This document shows positions 9,317 through 18,016 of a stretch of 64,000 bases of DNA, piece by piece. Position numbers and translations under genes: made by a program. The notes under the pieces were generated by a model that saw nothing but the letters and a program-made list of their open reading frames with translations, was not told the origin of the DNA and did no database searches. The DNA is from Acidovorax sp. (GTDB lineage: Bacteria > Pseudomonadota > Gammaproteobacteria > Burkholderiales > Burkholderiaceae_C), in the NCBI RefSeq assembly GCF_027492855.1, contig NZ_JAPUDY010000068.1, forward strand, positions 1 through 64,000, read 5' to 3'. How positions within the stretch are numbered: the first letter of the stretch is position 1; each line of letters opens with the position of its first letter.

Positions 9317-10261
9317 CTAGGGCTGGCGCAGCGCCAGCCGCGCGGCGGCCAGATCCCACCCCGCCCAGCCGCAGCTCTTGAAGAGCACGGGCCCCGCCGG
9401 GGCGCGGGGCGTCCACGGGCCGCGTACCACGTCCCGCAGCACCGGCAGGCCCGGCACGGCGATCCCGGCCTGCAACAGGTCGCCCGCTTCGTGCTCTGCA
9501 TCCTCAGTGTCCACCACGATGGTGCCGTGCTGCGCCACATGCTGGCACAGCGCAGGCGCCAGTTCGGCCATGGCGGGGGTGAAGGCGCCCACGGCGGCAA
9601 TGAAGGCATCCGGCCTGGGCGTGGCGCTCAGCACCAGGGCGCTGGCGGTGGTGCAAACCGCAACCAGCGGGCAGTGGGGCAGGGCGGCGTCGGCATCGGC
9701 CACCACCTGCGCCTGGGCACCCAGGGTGCGCACCTGGGCGGCCAGGGCTTCGGCGCTGGCGGCGCTGCGTGAGGTGATCCAGACTTCCTGCACGCCCAGC
9801 CCATGCACAAAGGCCTCGGCATGGGCCAGGCCCTGCACCCCGGCGCCGACGATGAGCAAGGGGCCTTGTGGCACCTGTGCCAGATGCCGGGCCGCCAGCA
9901 GCGAGACGGCGGCGGTGCGCCGGGCGGTGACCGTAGGGCCGTCCAGCACCAGGCGGCGCTCGCCCGTGGCGATGTCGAACACCACCACGTCGCCCTGGAT
10001 CGATGGGCGCCCGGTGCCTGCGTTGCCGGGGGTGAAGGTGATGAGCTTGGTCATGGCCACGCTGCGGTCGGTGGCGGGCATCACGAACAGGCTGCCGCCC
10101 TGCGCCAGCGGCAGCACGCTGCGGGCTGGCACCGACACGGTGTTGTCGTCGCGCAGCAACTGGGCGATCTCATCGGCCAGCGCGGACCAAGGCAACCGCG
10201 CCGCCGTGGCCGCTGCGTCCAGCGTGTCTGCGGTGTGGGAAGAAAGAGGTGTGGAAGTCAT
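9317..10261 (-). CDS. Ornithine cyclodeaminase / mu-crystallin family oxidoreductase (delta-1-pyrroline-2-carboxylate reductase-like)
   Basis: 314 residues. The Rossmann motif LLIVGAGVQGLAHAEAF (about 135-151), ITSRSAASAEALAAQV and the N-terminal MTKLITFTPGNAGTG place it in the OCD/mu-crystallin family. Members act as ornithine cyclodeaminases, ketimine reductases or LhpI-type pyrroline-2-carboxylate reductases. The missing ornithine-specific context and the short length favour an NAD(P)H-dependent cyclic imine reductase, but substrate cannot be decided from sequence alone. It is transcribed alone and faces the small gene at 9030. Confidence 0.82.
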   Translation of the reverse strand: MTSTPLSSHTADTLDAAATAARLPWSALADEIAQLLRDDNTVSVPARSVLPLAQGGSLFVMPATDRSVAMTKLITFTPGNAGTGRPSIQGDVVVFDIATGERRLVLDGPTVTARRTAAVSLLAARHLAQVPQGPLLIVGAGVQGLAHAEAFVHGLGVQEVWITSRSAASAEALAAQVRTLGAQAQVVADADAALPHCPLVAVCTTASALVLSATPRPDAFIAAVGAFTPAMAELAPALCQHVAQHGTIVVDTEDAEHEAGDLLQAGIAVPGLPVLRDVVRGPWTPRAPAGPVLFKSCGWAGWDLAAARLALRQP

Positions 10262-10316
10262 GGCCTGACTTTACACAGCCCGCCCACGGCAAAGCAGGGT
10301 GTGTCTCACTTCCATT

Positions 10317-10991
10317 TCAATGAATGGCGCCTGCCTGCAAGGCAATGTCCTGCGGTGCCAGCACTGCCGCCCACAGCGCGGCATGCACGCCACGCACCAT
10401 GTCGCGCAGCGGCAGGTGGGGCGTGCCCTGCCCAGTGAGCCAGGGCACATGCACAAAGCCGCCGCGTGCCCCGGCTGGGCCTGCACCCTGCGCCAGCAGG
10501 TGCAGCAGGCCGTAGAGCACGTGGTTGCAGACAAAGGTGCCCGCTGTTTGCGAGACCTCGCAGGGCACGCCCGCGCGCTGCACGGCGCGCAGCATGGCCT
10601 TGACGGGCAGGCTGGCGAAGTAGGCGGCAGGCCCGTCGGCCGCCACGGGGGTGTCGATGGGCTGCGCGCCGATGTTGTCGGGGATGCGCGCATCGTCGAT
10701 GTTGATGCCGATGCGCTCCATCGACAGCCCGCCGCGCCCGCCCGCCAGGCCCAGGCATACGGTCAGCGCGGGCTGCAAGCCGTGCACCAGCGCCGCGAGC
10801 TGCTGCAGCGACTGCCCGAACACCGTGGGCAACTGCGCGGCCACCACCACGTGGCCTGCAATGCGCTGGCCGTGCAGCGCCTGCGCAATGAACCAGCTGG
10901 GGTTGAGCGGATCGCCGCCAAACGGGTCAAAGCCCGTGAGCAAAATCACCCGCTCGGGGCGGGGTGTGAGGTGGGGGCTATCGTTAACCAT
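10317..10991 (-). CDS. pcp: Pyroglutamyl-peptidase I
   Basis: 224 residues; cysteine peptidase that removes N-terminal pyroglutamate in the cytosol. Visible landmarks: ILLTGFDPFGGDPLNPSW at the N-terminus, the Glu region GLSMERIGINIDDARIPDN, the catalytic Cys in QTAGTFVCNHVLYGLLH and the catalytic His in GGFVHVPWL. The ATG at 10991 was chosen because the frame upstream runs into the divergent metallopeptidase gene and encodes only low-complexity antisense sequence; the protein would then begin MVNDSPHLTPRPERV. Divergent from the gene at 11098 with a 106-bp shared promoter region. Confidence 0.93.
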   Translation of the reverse strand: MVNDSPHLTPRPERVILLTGFDPFGGDPLNPSWFIAQALHGQRIAGHVVVAAQLPTVFGQSLQQLAALVHGLQPALTVCLGLAGGRGGLSMERIGINIDDARIPDNIGAQPIDTPVAADGPAAYFASLPVKAMLRAVQRAGVPCEVSQTAGTFVCNHVLYGLLHLLAQGAGPAGARGGFVHVPWLTGQGTPHLPLRDMVRGVHAALWAAVLAPQDIALQAGAIH

Positions 10992-11097
10992 AGTAATAGG
11001 GGCAGTTCGCGCCACATCGTAATTCGCTGCAACAGGGTTTGCGCGGCTAATATCCAGCCTTGGCTCTCCACCCGAAGGAGGGCGCTGGAGATACACG

Positions 11098-11988
11098 ATG
11101 AAATGGGAAGGCAATCGCGAATCCGACAATGTGGAAGACCGCCGCGGTGACGGCGGCGGTGGTGGTGGCGGATCGCCGGTTTTTGGCGGGCGTGGCATTG
11201 GCATCGGCACCATCGTGATCGCCCTGGTGGGCGGTTGGGTGCTGGGTATCAATCCGCTTACAATTTTGGGGCTGCTCAGCGGTGGCGGCCAGCCTGCGCA
11301 GGTGCAGCAGCAACAGCAAGGCCCGGCACAGCGCCCGCCAGCGGACGACACCATGGCCCGCTTCGTCAGCACCGTGCTGGCCGACACCGAGGACGTGTGG
11401 ACGCAGGTGTTCCGCGAAGGGGGCGGCCGTTACCAGGAGCCGCGCCTGGTGCTGTTCCGGGGCATGACGCCTACCGCCTGCGGCACCGGCCAGGCGGCGA
11501 TGGGCCCGTTTTATTGCCCCGCCGACCAGAAGGTCTACATCGACCTGGGCTTCTATGAAACCCTGAAAAACCGCCTGGGCGCCCCCGGCGACTTTGCCCA
11601 GGCTTATGTGATCGCCCATGAGGTGGGCCACCACGTGCAGAACCAGTTGGGTATCAGCGACAAGGTGGACCAGATGCGCGGCCGCGTGAGCAAGACGGAA
11701 TACAACGCACTGTCGGTGCGGCTGGAGCTGCAGGCCGACTGTTTTGCGGGCGTGTGGGCCCACCACGCGCAGAGCGCCCGCAAAATTCTGGAGCAGGGCG
11801 ACGTGGAAGAAGCCATGAACGCCGCCGCCAAAATTGGCGACGATGCCCTGCAGCGCGCCCAGGGGGGCGCGGTGGTGCCAGACAGCTTCACCCACGGCAC
11901 CAGCGCCCAGCGCCAGCGCTGGTTTCACAACGGGTTGCAGAACGGCAGCGTGAAGGCTTGCGACACCTTCGCTGCGCGCAGCCTGTAG
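11098..11988 (+). CDS. Neutral zinc metallopeptidase, YpfJ/KPN_00277 family
   Basis: 296 residues. One membrane span (about 33-53, IGIGTIVIALVGGWVLGI) follows a Gly-rich N-terminus (RRGDGGGGGGGSPVFGG). A Gln/Pro linker leads to a periplasmic zinc peptidase domain with YVIAHEVGHHVQNQLG (HExxH) and the downstream LELQADCFAGVWAHH where the third ligand lies. Cysteines near CGTGQAAMGPFYCPADQK may form a disulfide. Size and motif order match the YpfJ family, whose physiological substrate is not established. GGAGATACACGATG gives a good ribosome site. Confidence 0.9.
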   Translation: MKWEGNRESDNVEDRRGDGGGGGGGSPVFGGRGIGIGTIVIALVGGWVLGINPLTILGLLSGGGQPAQVQQQQQGPAQRPPADDTMARFVSTVLADTEDVWTQVFREGGGRYQEPRLVLFRGMTPTACGTGQAAMGPFYCPADQKVYIDLGFYETLKNRLGAPGDFAQAYVIAHEVGHHVQNQLGISDKVDQMRGRVSKTEYNALSVRLELQADCFAGVWAHHAQSARKILEQGDVEEAMNAAAKIGDDALQRAQGGAVVPDSFTHGTSAQRQRWFHNGLQNGSVKACDTFAARSL

Positions 11989-12029
11989 ATCGTCGCCACG
12001 GGCCGCATGGATTTTGAAGGCTGCCGTTC

Positions 12030-14234
12030 ATGTCTTCAGCCGTGCCCCTGACCCACACCACACGCCAGGGCTCGGCGGAAAGCCGATCGGGCGCGGCGGC
12101 GGATTCGCCTGAACCCCAGCCATCGGGGGCGGCAGCAGCCTGGTCGGCGGCGGCGGTCACCGTGCCCCACGCCGTGGGGCTGGGGCTGCTCGCCTTTGCA
12201 CCGCTGGCGGGCGACTATTCATTGGCGGCGCTGGCCCTGTGGTCGGCGGCGCTGCCGGGGCTGCTGCTCACCTTGCTGGCGCCCCGTGCCGGGGTGGTGT
12301 ATGCGCCCACCACGGTGGTGGCGCTGCTGTTTGCGGCGGTGCTGGCCACAGCCCACCACGCGGCGCCCGCACTGGGCCTGAGCGCGCGGCAGGTGCTGGC
12401 CGTGAGCGGCGCCACCGTGGCCCTGGCCTTTGTTTTCCAGTGGCTGCTGGGGGTGCTGCGGTTGGCGTCGGTGGCGCGGTTTTTGCCCATCTCGGTCACG
12501 CATGGTTTTGCAGCGGGCGTGGGGCTGTCGATGGTGCTGGGCCAGGTGCGCAACGGCTTTGGCGCGGGGGCGGCTGCGCCGTGGGATACACGCACGCTCT
12601 GGCAGGCGCTGGCGGCGCTGGCGGTGGTGGGCCTGGCCTGGGGGCTGCGGCGGCGCTGGCCGCGCATGCCGGGCTTGCTCACCGCCGTGGTGCTGGTGGC
12701 GCTGGCGGTGGCCTTGGCGGGGCTGTGGGGGGGCGGGCTGGGCACGGTGTTTGCACCGGCGGCGCCGCAGAGCGACTTTGCCTGGCCCCTGCTGCCCGAC
12801 TGGACGGATATCCCCTGGGTGGACCTGGCCCGGCAGCAGGGGCCGGCCCTGGTGGTGCTGGCGCTTTTGATGGCGCTGGTCAACAGCCTGGAGATTTTGG
12901 TCTTCAACCAGGAGCTGGAGTTGGACCACGGCCTGCGCGGCAACCCCAACCAGGCCCTGCGCCGCGAAAGCCTGCTGGGCGTGTTGTGTGGCCTGGCGGG
13001 CATGATCCCGGCATCGACCAGCGCCTCGCGCTCGCGCATCGTGCTGGCGCAGGTGGGCGCCTCGCGCAGTGCATTGGCGAGCGCGCCGCGCTGGCACGCC
13101 GCCATCATGCTGGGCGTGGCCGTCACGGGGGCATGGTGGCTGCACTGGGTGCCCATGGCCTGCCTGGCGGGCGGGCTGGTGCTGGCGGGGCTGATGCAGG
13201 TGCCGGGCCTCATGTGGTCGCTGCGTTACGCACGCAGCTCGCGCGTGACCTGGGCGCAAAGCTGGCTGGTGGCGCTGGTGTTTGCGGTGATGGGTGGCGT
13301 GGGCGCTCTGGTGGCGGGCCTGGTGGTGGCCACCTTCGTGCTGCTGCACGACTCGGCCGCCAAGGTGCTGCGCCATGTGCGGCTGGATGGCGAGCTGCGC
13401 TCGCGGCGCTTGCGCCGGGCCGGGTCGGATACCTGGCTGTCGCCGCGCATGAACCAGGTGGCGGTGTTCGAGCTGCAGGGCGTGATGTCGTTCGGCGTGG
13501 CGGCCCACTTGGCCGAGCAGGTGCGCATGCTGCTGCAGCCGCGCCACCGCTGGGTGATTCTGGACGCGGGCCGCGTGCCCGCCTGGGACAGCACGGCGCT
13601 GGCGCAGCTGCGGGCGCTGGTGCGCGACCTGGACCAGCAGGGCATTGCCGCCGCTGTGGCTGGGCTCGACCCCATGGCCGCCGAACACGCGGGCGAACAT
13701 GTGCGCGCTTTTGCCGACCTGGACCGCGCGCTCGAATGGGCCGAGGCGGGCATCCTGTCGCAGCGCCCCATCGAGCAGCGCCCCGCGCACCCCGAGCGCG
13801 ACCTGCTGGGCGAGATCGGCGAGGGCGTGCCCCGCGCGGCCGCCGAGGCGCTGCTGGCCCTGCTGGAGCCGATGGACGTGCCTGCCCACGGGGTGGTGTT
13901 CCGCGCTGGCGACACCGAGCGCGACCTGCTGGTGGTGAAGTCGGGCCACATCACCCTGGTGACCCTGTGGCCGCCCGACAAAGGGCTGCGCCTGGCCACG
14001 GTGGGGCCGGGCATGGCCTTTGGCGAGATGGCGTTCTTGAGCGGCGCCGCCCGCAGCGCCTGCGCCGGGGCCGAGCGAGGCTCCGCGCACCTGGTGCGGC
14101 TGTCGCGCGCGCACTTTGACGCCTGGGCCCGGCAATACCCCGAAGCTGCGCTCACGGTGATGAATAACCTCGCCCAGATTGGGGCGAGGCGCCTGGCGGT
14201 CACCACGCGGCAATTGCGGGTGGTGTTGGAGTAG
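12030..14234 (+). CDS. SulP-family anion transporter with STAS and C-terminal cyclic-nucleotide-binding domain
   Basis: 734 residues. After a variable N-terminus, residues about 38-440 form 10-12 hydrophobic spans typical of SulP permeases (GMIPASTSASRSRIVLAQVG is the conserved loop). A STAS domain follows (VAVFELQGVMSFGVAAHLAE and the VILDAGRVPAWDSTALAQL phosphoacceptor-like segment, about 475-555). A cNMP-binding fold ends the protein (VVFRAGDTERDLLVVKSG, AFGEMAFLSGAARSACAG, about 620-730). Such SulP-STAS-cNMP fusions are known but their ion is usually unassigned (sulfate, bicarbonate or organic anions). The phosphate-binding Arg expected in a classical cAMP cassette (RSA motif) seems present as ARSAC. 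Monocistronic. Confidence 0.86.
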   Translation: MSSAVPLTHTTRQGSAESRSGAAADSPEPQPSGAAAAWSAAAVTVPHAVGLGLLAFAPLAGDYSLAALALWSAALPGLLLTLLAPRAGVVYAPTTVVALLFAAVLATAHHAAPALGLSARQVLAVSGATVALAFVFQWLLGVLRLASVARFLPISVTHGFAAGVGLSMVLGQVRNGFGAGAAAPWDTRTLWQALAALAVVGLAWGLRRRWPRMPGLLTAVVLVALAVALAGLWGGGLGTVFAPAAPQSDFAWPLLPDWTDIPWVDLARQQGPALVVLALLMALVNSLEILVFNQELELDHGLRGNPNQALRRESLLGVLCGLAGMIPASTSASRSRIVLAQVGASRSALASAPRWHAAIMLGVAVTGAWWLHWVPMACLAGGLVLAGLMQVPGLMWSLRYARSSRVTWAQSWLVALVFAVMGGVGALVAGLVVATFVLLHDSAAKVLRHVRLDGELRSRRLRRAGSDTWLSPRMNQVAVFELQGVMSFGVAAHLAEQVRMLLQPRHRWVILDAGRVPAWDSTALAQLRALVRDLDQQGIAAAVAGLDPMAAEHAGEHVRAFADLDRALEWAEAGILSQRPIEQRPAHPERDLLGEIGEGVPRAAAEALLALLEPMDVPAHGVVFRAGDTERDLLVVKSGHITLVTLWPPDKGLRLATVGPGMAFGEMAFLSGAARSACAGAERGSAHLVRLSRAHFDAWARQYPEAALTVMNNLAQIGARRLAVTTRQLRVVLE

Positions 14235-14235
14235 A

Positions 14236-14292
14236 TTTTGATAAAAATAGCCTGTAGCGCTTGATTAATATGCGCTAGCAGCTATCAAAAGC
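14236..14292. repeat. Family A palindromic repeat (intergenic)
   Basis: TAGCGCTTGATTAATATGCGCTA is its core read in two halves, flanked by TTTTGATAAAAATAG and AGCTATCAAAAGC. It begins right after the SulP stop codon and precedes the rhlE promoter region. Confidence 0.8.
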
Positions 14293-14394
14293 ATAGTAAA
14301 TGGCGTCAAAAATCGCAAAAGCTCTCGTCTCACCGTAGTAGCAGCATTGCCAAAAGTGGCTTTTTTGGCTACCGGTGCGACAATAGAGGGCTAA

Positions 14395-15894
14395 ATGACA
14401 AGTTCCTTTTCCAATCTATCGCTGGCCGAGCCGCTGGCGCGCGCCGTGGCCGAAATGGGCTACGAGTCCATGACACCCATCCAGGAGCAGGCCATTCCGG
14501 TGGTGCTCACGGGGCAAGACGTGATGGGCGCCGCTCAGACCGGCACCGGCAAGACAGCAGCCTTCTCGCTGCCCCTGCTGCAGCGCCTGCTCAAGCATGA
14601 GAACAGCTCCACCTCGCCCGCGCGCCACCCCGTACGCGCCCTGGTGCTGCTGCCCACGCGCGAACTGGCCGACCAGGTCGCCCAGCAGATCGCGCTGTAT
14701 GCCAAACACACCAAGCTGCGCAGCACCGTGGTGTTTGGCGGCATGGACATGAAGCCCCAGACCCTGGAGCTGAAAAAAGGCGTTGAAGTGCTGGTGGCCA
14801 CGCCGGGCCGCCTGCTGGACCACATCGAAGCCAAGAACGCGGTACTCAACCAGGTCGAATACGTGGTGCTCGACGAGGCCGACCGCATGCTGGACATCGG
14901 CTTCTTGCCCGACCTGCAGCGCATCCTCTCTTACCTGCCCAAGCAGCGCACCACGCTCTTGTTCAGCGCCACCTTCTCGCCCGAGATCAAGCGCCTGGCC
15001 AGCAGCTACCTGCAAAACCCCATCACCATCGAAGTGGCCCGCCCCAACGAGACGGCCTCCACGGTGGAGCAGCGCTTCTACAGCGCGGGTGACGACGACA
15101 AGCGCCGCGCCATCCACCAGGTGCTCAAGACCCGTGGCATCAAGCAGGCCTTCATCTTCGTGAACAGCAAGCTCGGTTGCGCCCGCCTGGCGCGCAGCCT
15201 GGAGCGCGAAGGCCTCAAGACCGCCGCGTTGCATGGCGACAAGAGCCAGGACGAGCGCCTGAAGGCCCTGGAAGCCTTCAAGAAGGGCGAAGTCGATCTG
15301 CTGGTGTGTACTGACGTGGCCGCGCGTGGCCTTGACATCAAGGACGTGCCGGCGGTGTTCAACTTCGACGTGCCGTTCAACGCCGAAGACTATGTGCACC
15401 GCATCGGCCGCACGGGCCGTGCCGGGGCCTCGGGCCTGGCCGTCACGCTGGTGTCGGGCAGCGACACGCGCCTGGTGGCCGATATCGAGAAGCTGATCAA
15501 GAAGAAGATCGACCTCGAAGCCGTCGAGTACGACGAAGACCAACCCCGTGGCCGCATCAACGATGGCCGCCGCGCCTGGCGCGAGGCGGGTGAGACCGGC
15601 GATGGGCGCGATGCCATCTCGTCCGGCCCGCGCCGTGAACGCGAGCGCGACTACCGGGGCGGCCGCGAATCTCGCGAATCGCGCGAACCACACCGGGGGG
15701 GCTTCCGCCCGGCCGTCGTCTCGCGCGACCCCTTCTTCGAGAAGCCCTACGAGGCCAACGTGGCCACCGACACTGCCCCCGCGTGGGAAGCCGCCAAATC
15801 GGCGCCGCGCAGCAGCGTGTCGGCCAACATCAAGCCCAAACGCAAGGTGGCCGCGCTGTTCAAGGCCGCCCAGCCAGAAACCTCGGCGCAGTAA
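14395..15894 (+). CDS. rhlE: ATP-dependent RNA helicase, DEAD box (RhlE)
   Basis: 499 residues. All core motifs can be read in order: FSNLSL and TPIQEQAIP (Q motif), AQTGTGKTAA (I), LPTRELADQV (Ia), TPGRLLDH (Ib), VLDEADRMLDIGF (II), LFSATFS (III), VCTDVAARGLDIKDV (V) and YVHRIGRTGRAG (VI). The C-terminal 110 residues are Arg/Gly/Glu-rich (ERERDYRGGRESRESRE), an RNA-binding tail typical of RhlE. Acts in ribosome assembly and RNA turnover in the cytosol, often for cold growth. AGAGGGCTAAATG is the start. Length is in the upper range for RhlE. Confidence 0.93.
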   Translation: MTSSFSNLSLAEPLARAVAEMGYESMTPIQEQAIPVVLTGQDVMGAAQTGTGKTAAFSLPLLQRLLKHENSSTSPARHPVRALVLLPTRELADQVAQQIALYAKHTKLRSTVVFGGMDMKPQTLELKKGVEVLVATPGRLLDHIEAKNAVLNQVEYVVLDEADRMLDIGFLPDLQRILSYLPKQRTTLLFSATFSPEIKRLASSYLQNPITIEVARPNETASTVEQRFYSAGDDDKRRAIHQVLKTRGIKQAFIFVNSKLGCARLARSLEREGLKTAALHGDKSQDERLKALEAFKKGEVDLLVCTDVAARGLDIKDVPAVFNFDVPFNAEDYVHRIGRTGRAGASGLAVTLVSGSDTRLVADIEKLIKKKIDLEAVEYDEDQPRGRINDGRRAWREAGETGDGRDAISSGPRRERERDYRGGRESRESREPHRGGFRPAVVSRDPFFEKPYEANVATDTAPAWEAAKSAPRSSVSANIKPKRKVAALFKAAQPETSAQ

Positions 15895-15928
15895 GCAGCA
15901 ACGCCGACCTTTTTTTAAAGGCTTTTTG

Positions 15929-15980
15929 GCCCCTGGCGCTTGTTTATCAAGCGCTGGCAGCTATATTTTTAATAGCAAAT
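15929..15980. repeat. Family A palindromic repeat between convergent genes rhlE and nosL-like
   Basis: GGCGCTTGTTTATCAAGCGC forms the central palindrome; CAGCTATATTTTTAATAGC follows. It lies between two 3' ends, where it may stop transcription in both directions; a weak CCTTT/AAAGG hairpin with a T-run at about 15908-15926 precedes it. Confidence 0.8.
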
Positions 15981-15982
15981 AG

Positions 15983-16621
15983 TCAGTGCTGGCCTGCATG
16001 CAGGCTGTGATCGGCACGCAGGTTTGGGGCCAGCGCCTGCAGCAAAGGCGCGTCGATGGCACCGAACGCGAGGGCGACGCCTCCCCGTTGCTGCGCAAAC
16101 TGCTGCGCTGCCGCCATGTCGGCAAAGGCCGGCAGGTTGCCCGCCCGCATCGGCCCCATGGCGGAAGAACCAGACACATACACCGCCTGCAGCGCGTCCA
16201 GCCACGCACCCGTGTTGGTGTCGGTCACGTAGCGGGCCACGATGTCCTCGGCCGTGCGGCCCCGCGTGTAGTGCGCCACGTTGCCCAGGTAGAGCATCAG
16301 GCTCAGCGGCGAGTCAAAAAAGTGCGCATCCCCCTCTGCAAAAATGACCTGTGCTGCCCAGCCGCGTGCGCGGGCCGGGTACATGCCACACACGGGGCAG
16401 CGTGCGTCGGCGGGCACCTCGCGCGCAGCTGCCAGGGGCAAGCCAGAGGCCGGGTCGTAAGGCGTGGCGGGTGCCACCACGCACACATCGTCGCCAACGC
16501 CTTCCAGGGCGGCATTGCCAGGCGAATCGGGCTGTTGCGGCCACTGCCATGCCGCAAGGCCCGCAGCGCCCAGCACCAGGGCCGTGAGCGCGGCGCGCCG
16601 GGTGTGCGTTATCTGGGGCAT
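15983..16621 (-). CDS. NosL-like copper protein (second NosL paralogue)
   Basis: 212 residues. An N-terminal membrane anchor or signal (about 9-27, ALTALVLGAAGLAAWQW) precedes a NosL-type domain. The motif ADARCPVCGMYPARARGWAA (about 72-91) is the canonical CxxCGM copper-binding site, and VYVSGSSAMGPMRAGNLPAF the conserved second half. It is the last gene of the nos operon, 10 bp after nosL. NosL family proteins deliver Cu(I) to NosZ; this copy has both motif cysteines, whereas the preceding NosL has CELDGM. The two may bind copper differently or act in sequence; that is inference. Confidence 0.83.
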   Translation of the reverse strand: MPQITHTRRAALTALVLGAAGLAAWQWPQQPDSPGNAALEGVGDDVCVVAPATPYDPASGLPLAAAREVPADARCPVCGMYPARARGWAAQVIFAEGDAHFFDSPLSLMLYLGNVAHYTRGRTAEDIVARYVTDTNTGAWLDALQAVYVSGSSAMGPMRAGNLPAFADMAAAQQFAQQRGGVALAFGAIDAPLLQALAPNLRADHSLHAGQH

Positions 16622-16631
16622 GGGGTGGCGC

Positions 16632-17201
16632 TCACATCCGTGTGTCGTGCAGGGCGCCGCCGCTCAGGTCCACCATAACAGCGGTGATCTCGGCAAAGCG
16701 CAGCACCTTGCCGCCGTATTCGGCAGCGAACTTCTTTGCATCGGCCTCTTGCGCAAAGCTGCCGATGGTGGGGCCCATGGAGCCGTGGCGCTTGCCGCCC
16801 ACCACGTAGATGGCGGTCTTGCCGTCGATCCAGTGGCCCTGGGGGGCGTTCCAGTCGGCTTGGCCCATGTCCTGCACATACACGGCCTGCACGGCGCGCA
16901 CCTGCTCGCCCGCCAGCAGGGTGCTGAACAGCTCGACGGTGTCGCAGAAGAACGAGGGGTTTGCCTGCCCGGCAAAGCGCACCTGGGCCTTGGGGCCGGG
17001 GTAGTCGGCCAGCAGCATGCCGTCGAGCTCGCAACTGGTGGCGCGGTCGATCTCCACGGGTTTGAGGGACTGCGCGCTGTTGTCGGCCTGGCTGCAGCCT
17101 GCAAGGCCGGTGAGTGTGCCCAGCGATGCGAGGGCAGCCCAGCCCAGCAGTTGGCGCCGCCGTGTGCAGCCGCATTGGGGTTGGTATCGGTTGGTTGTCA
17201 T
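16632..17201 (-). CDS. nosL: NosL, nitrous oxide reductase accessory copper lipoprotein
   Basis: 189 residues with a lipoprotein signal (LTGLAGC, Cys about 35). The NosL domain shows ATSCELDGMLLADYPGPKAQ and YVVGGKRHGSMGPTIGSFA (GSMGP). It should sit on the periplasmic face and pass Cu(I) to NosZ during CuZ assembly. The start at 17201 overlaps the nosY stop by 4 bp (ATGA), so the two are translationally coupled; a longer frame to 17273 lies inside nosY and is unlikely. The N-terminus contains CGC among Arg residues (QCGCTRRR), unusual before a signal core. Confidence 0.92.
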   Translation of the reverse strand: MTTNRYQPQCGCTRRRQLLGWAALASLGTLTGLAGCSQADNSAQSLKPVEIDRATSCELDGMLLADYPGPKAQVRFAGQANPSFFCDTVELFSTLLAGEQVRAVQAVYVQDMGQADWNAPQGHWIDGKTAIYVVGGKRHGSMGPTIGSFAQEADAKKFAAEYGGKVLRFAEITAVMVDLSGGALHDTRM

Positions 17202-18013
17202 GGTTTGAATCTCCAGCCCGCCAGGCCAAGCGGCACGATGATCCAGCCTGCCATCACCGCGCCCATGAGCCATGGCTTGGCCAGGGCGGGGGGCACGATG
17301 CTGGTCAGGCCGTACAGGGTGCGCACGTCTTCCAGCGAGAACACGTTGAGGATGCGGAACACGTCGGCCGGGTTGAGCAGCAGCAGGTAGGCCATGGCCT
17401 CGCCGCCGTAGCTGCCGCCCGTGGCCACCAGGGCGCCCAGCAGCAGCAGGTCGAACACCAGCACGAAGAAGAACCAGGTGGCAATCGCCAGGCCCGAGGC
17501 ACGCGTGCGCTCGTGCGTGAGCACCGAGAGCAGCACGGCCATGCTCAAAAATGCCAGCCCCAGCAGCACCGAGCTGATCATGAAGCCGCCGTAGTGGAAC
17601 AGCCCCGCCCAGTTGAATTGCCGGTACAGCAGCACGGCCACCAGGCCAAAGCCAGCGAGGGTAGAGAGTGTGAGCGCGGCCGCCAGCCCCAGGTATTTGC
17701 CCAGCAGCAGTTCCAGCCGCGTGATGGGCAGCGACAGCAGCAGATCAAGCGAGCCGCGCTCGCGCTCGCCCACGATGGCGTCAAAACCCAGCAGCAGCGC
17801 GATCAGCGGAATGAGGTAGATCACCAGGCTGACCAGGCTGGCGATGGTGAACTCGATGGAGCGAAAGCCCACTGTGCCCTGCTGTGCGCCGCCAAAGTAG
17901 GCGATGGCCAGCGAGAACACGGTGAACACCAGGGCCACGGCCAGCACCCAGCGGTTGCGCATGCGGTCGCGGAACTCCTTGCCTGCAATGGTGAGGATTT
18001 GGGTGAATTCCAT
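17198..18013 (-). CDS. nosY: NosY, ABC permease for CuZ maturation
   Basis: 271 residues, six hydrophobic spans. It begins MEFTQILTIAGKEFRDRMRNRW, a typical ABC-2 permease amphipathic start (given here in a general sense), and contains GERERGSLDLLLSLPITR, the family's conserved coupling loop. With NosF and NosD it forms the NosDFY complex that supports sulfur or copper supply for the tetranuclear CuZ site. Starts 3 bp after the nosF stop with GGAG in the nosF end; overlaps nosL by 4 bp. Confidence 0.95.
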   Translation of the reverse strand: MEFTQILTIAGKEFRDRMRNRWVLAVALVFTVFSLAIAYFGGAQQGTVGFRSIEFTIASLVSLVIYLIPLIALLLGFDAIVGERERGSLDLLLSLPITRLELLLGKYLGLAAALTLSTLAGFGLVAVLLYRQFNWAGLFHYGGFMISSVLLGLAFLSMAVLLSVLTHERTRASGLAIATWFFFVLVFDLLLLGALVATGGSYGGEAMAYLLLLNPADVFRILNVFSLEDVRTLYGLTSIVPPALAKPWLMGAVMAGWIIVPLGLAGWRFKP

Positions 18014-18016
18014 GGC

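Noticed and set aside
12219-14213. A 664-codon open frame on the minus strand
   Set aside because: It is antisense to the SulP gene, rich in His, Gln, Arg and Pro with no domain, as expected from high GC in the third position.
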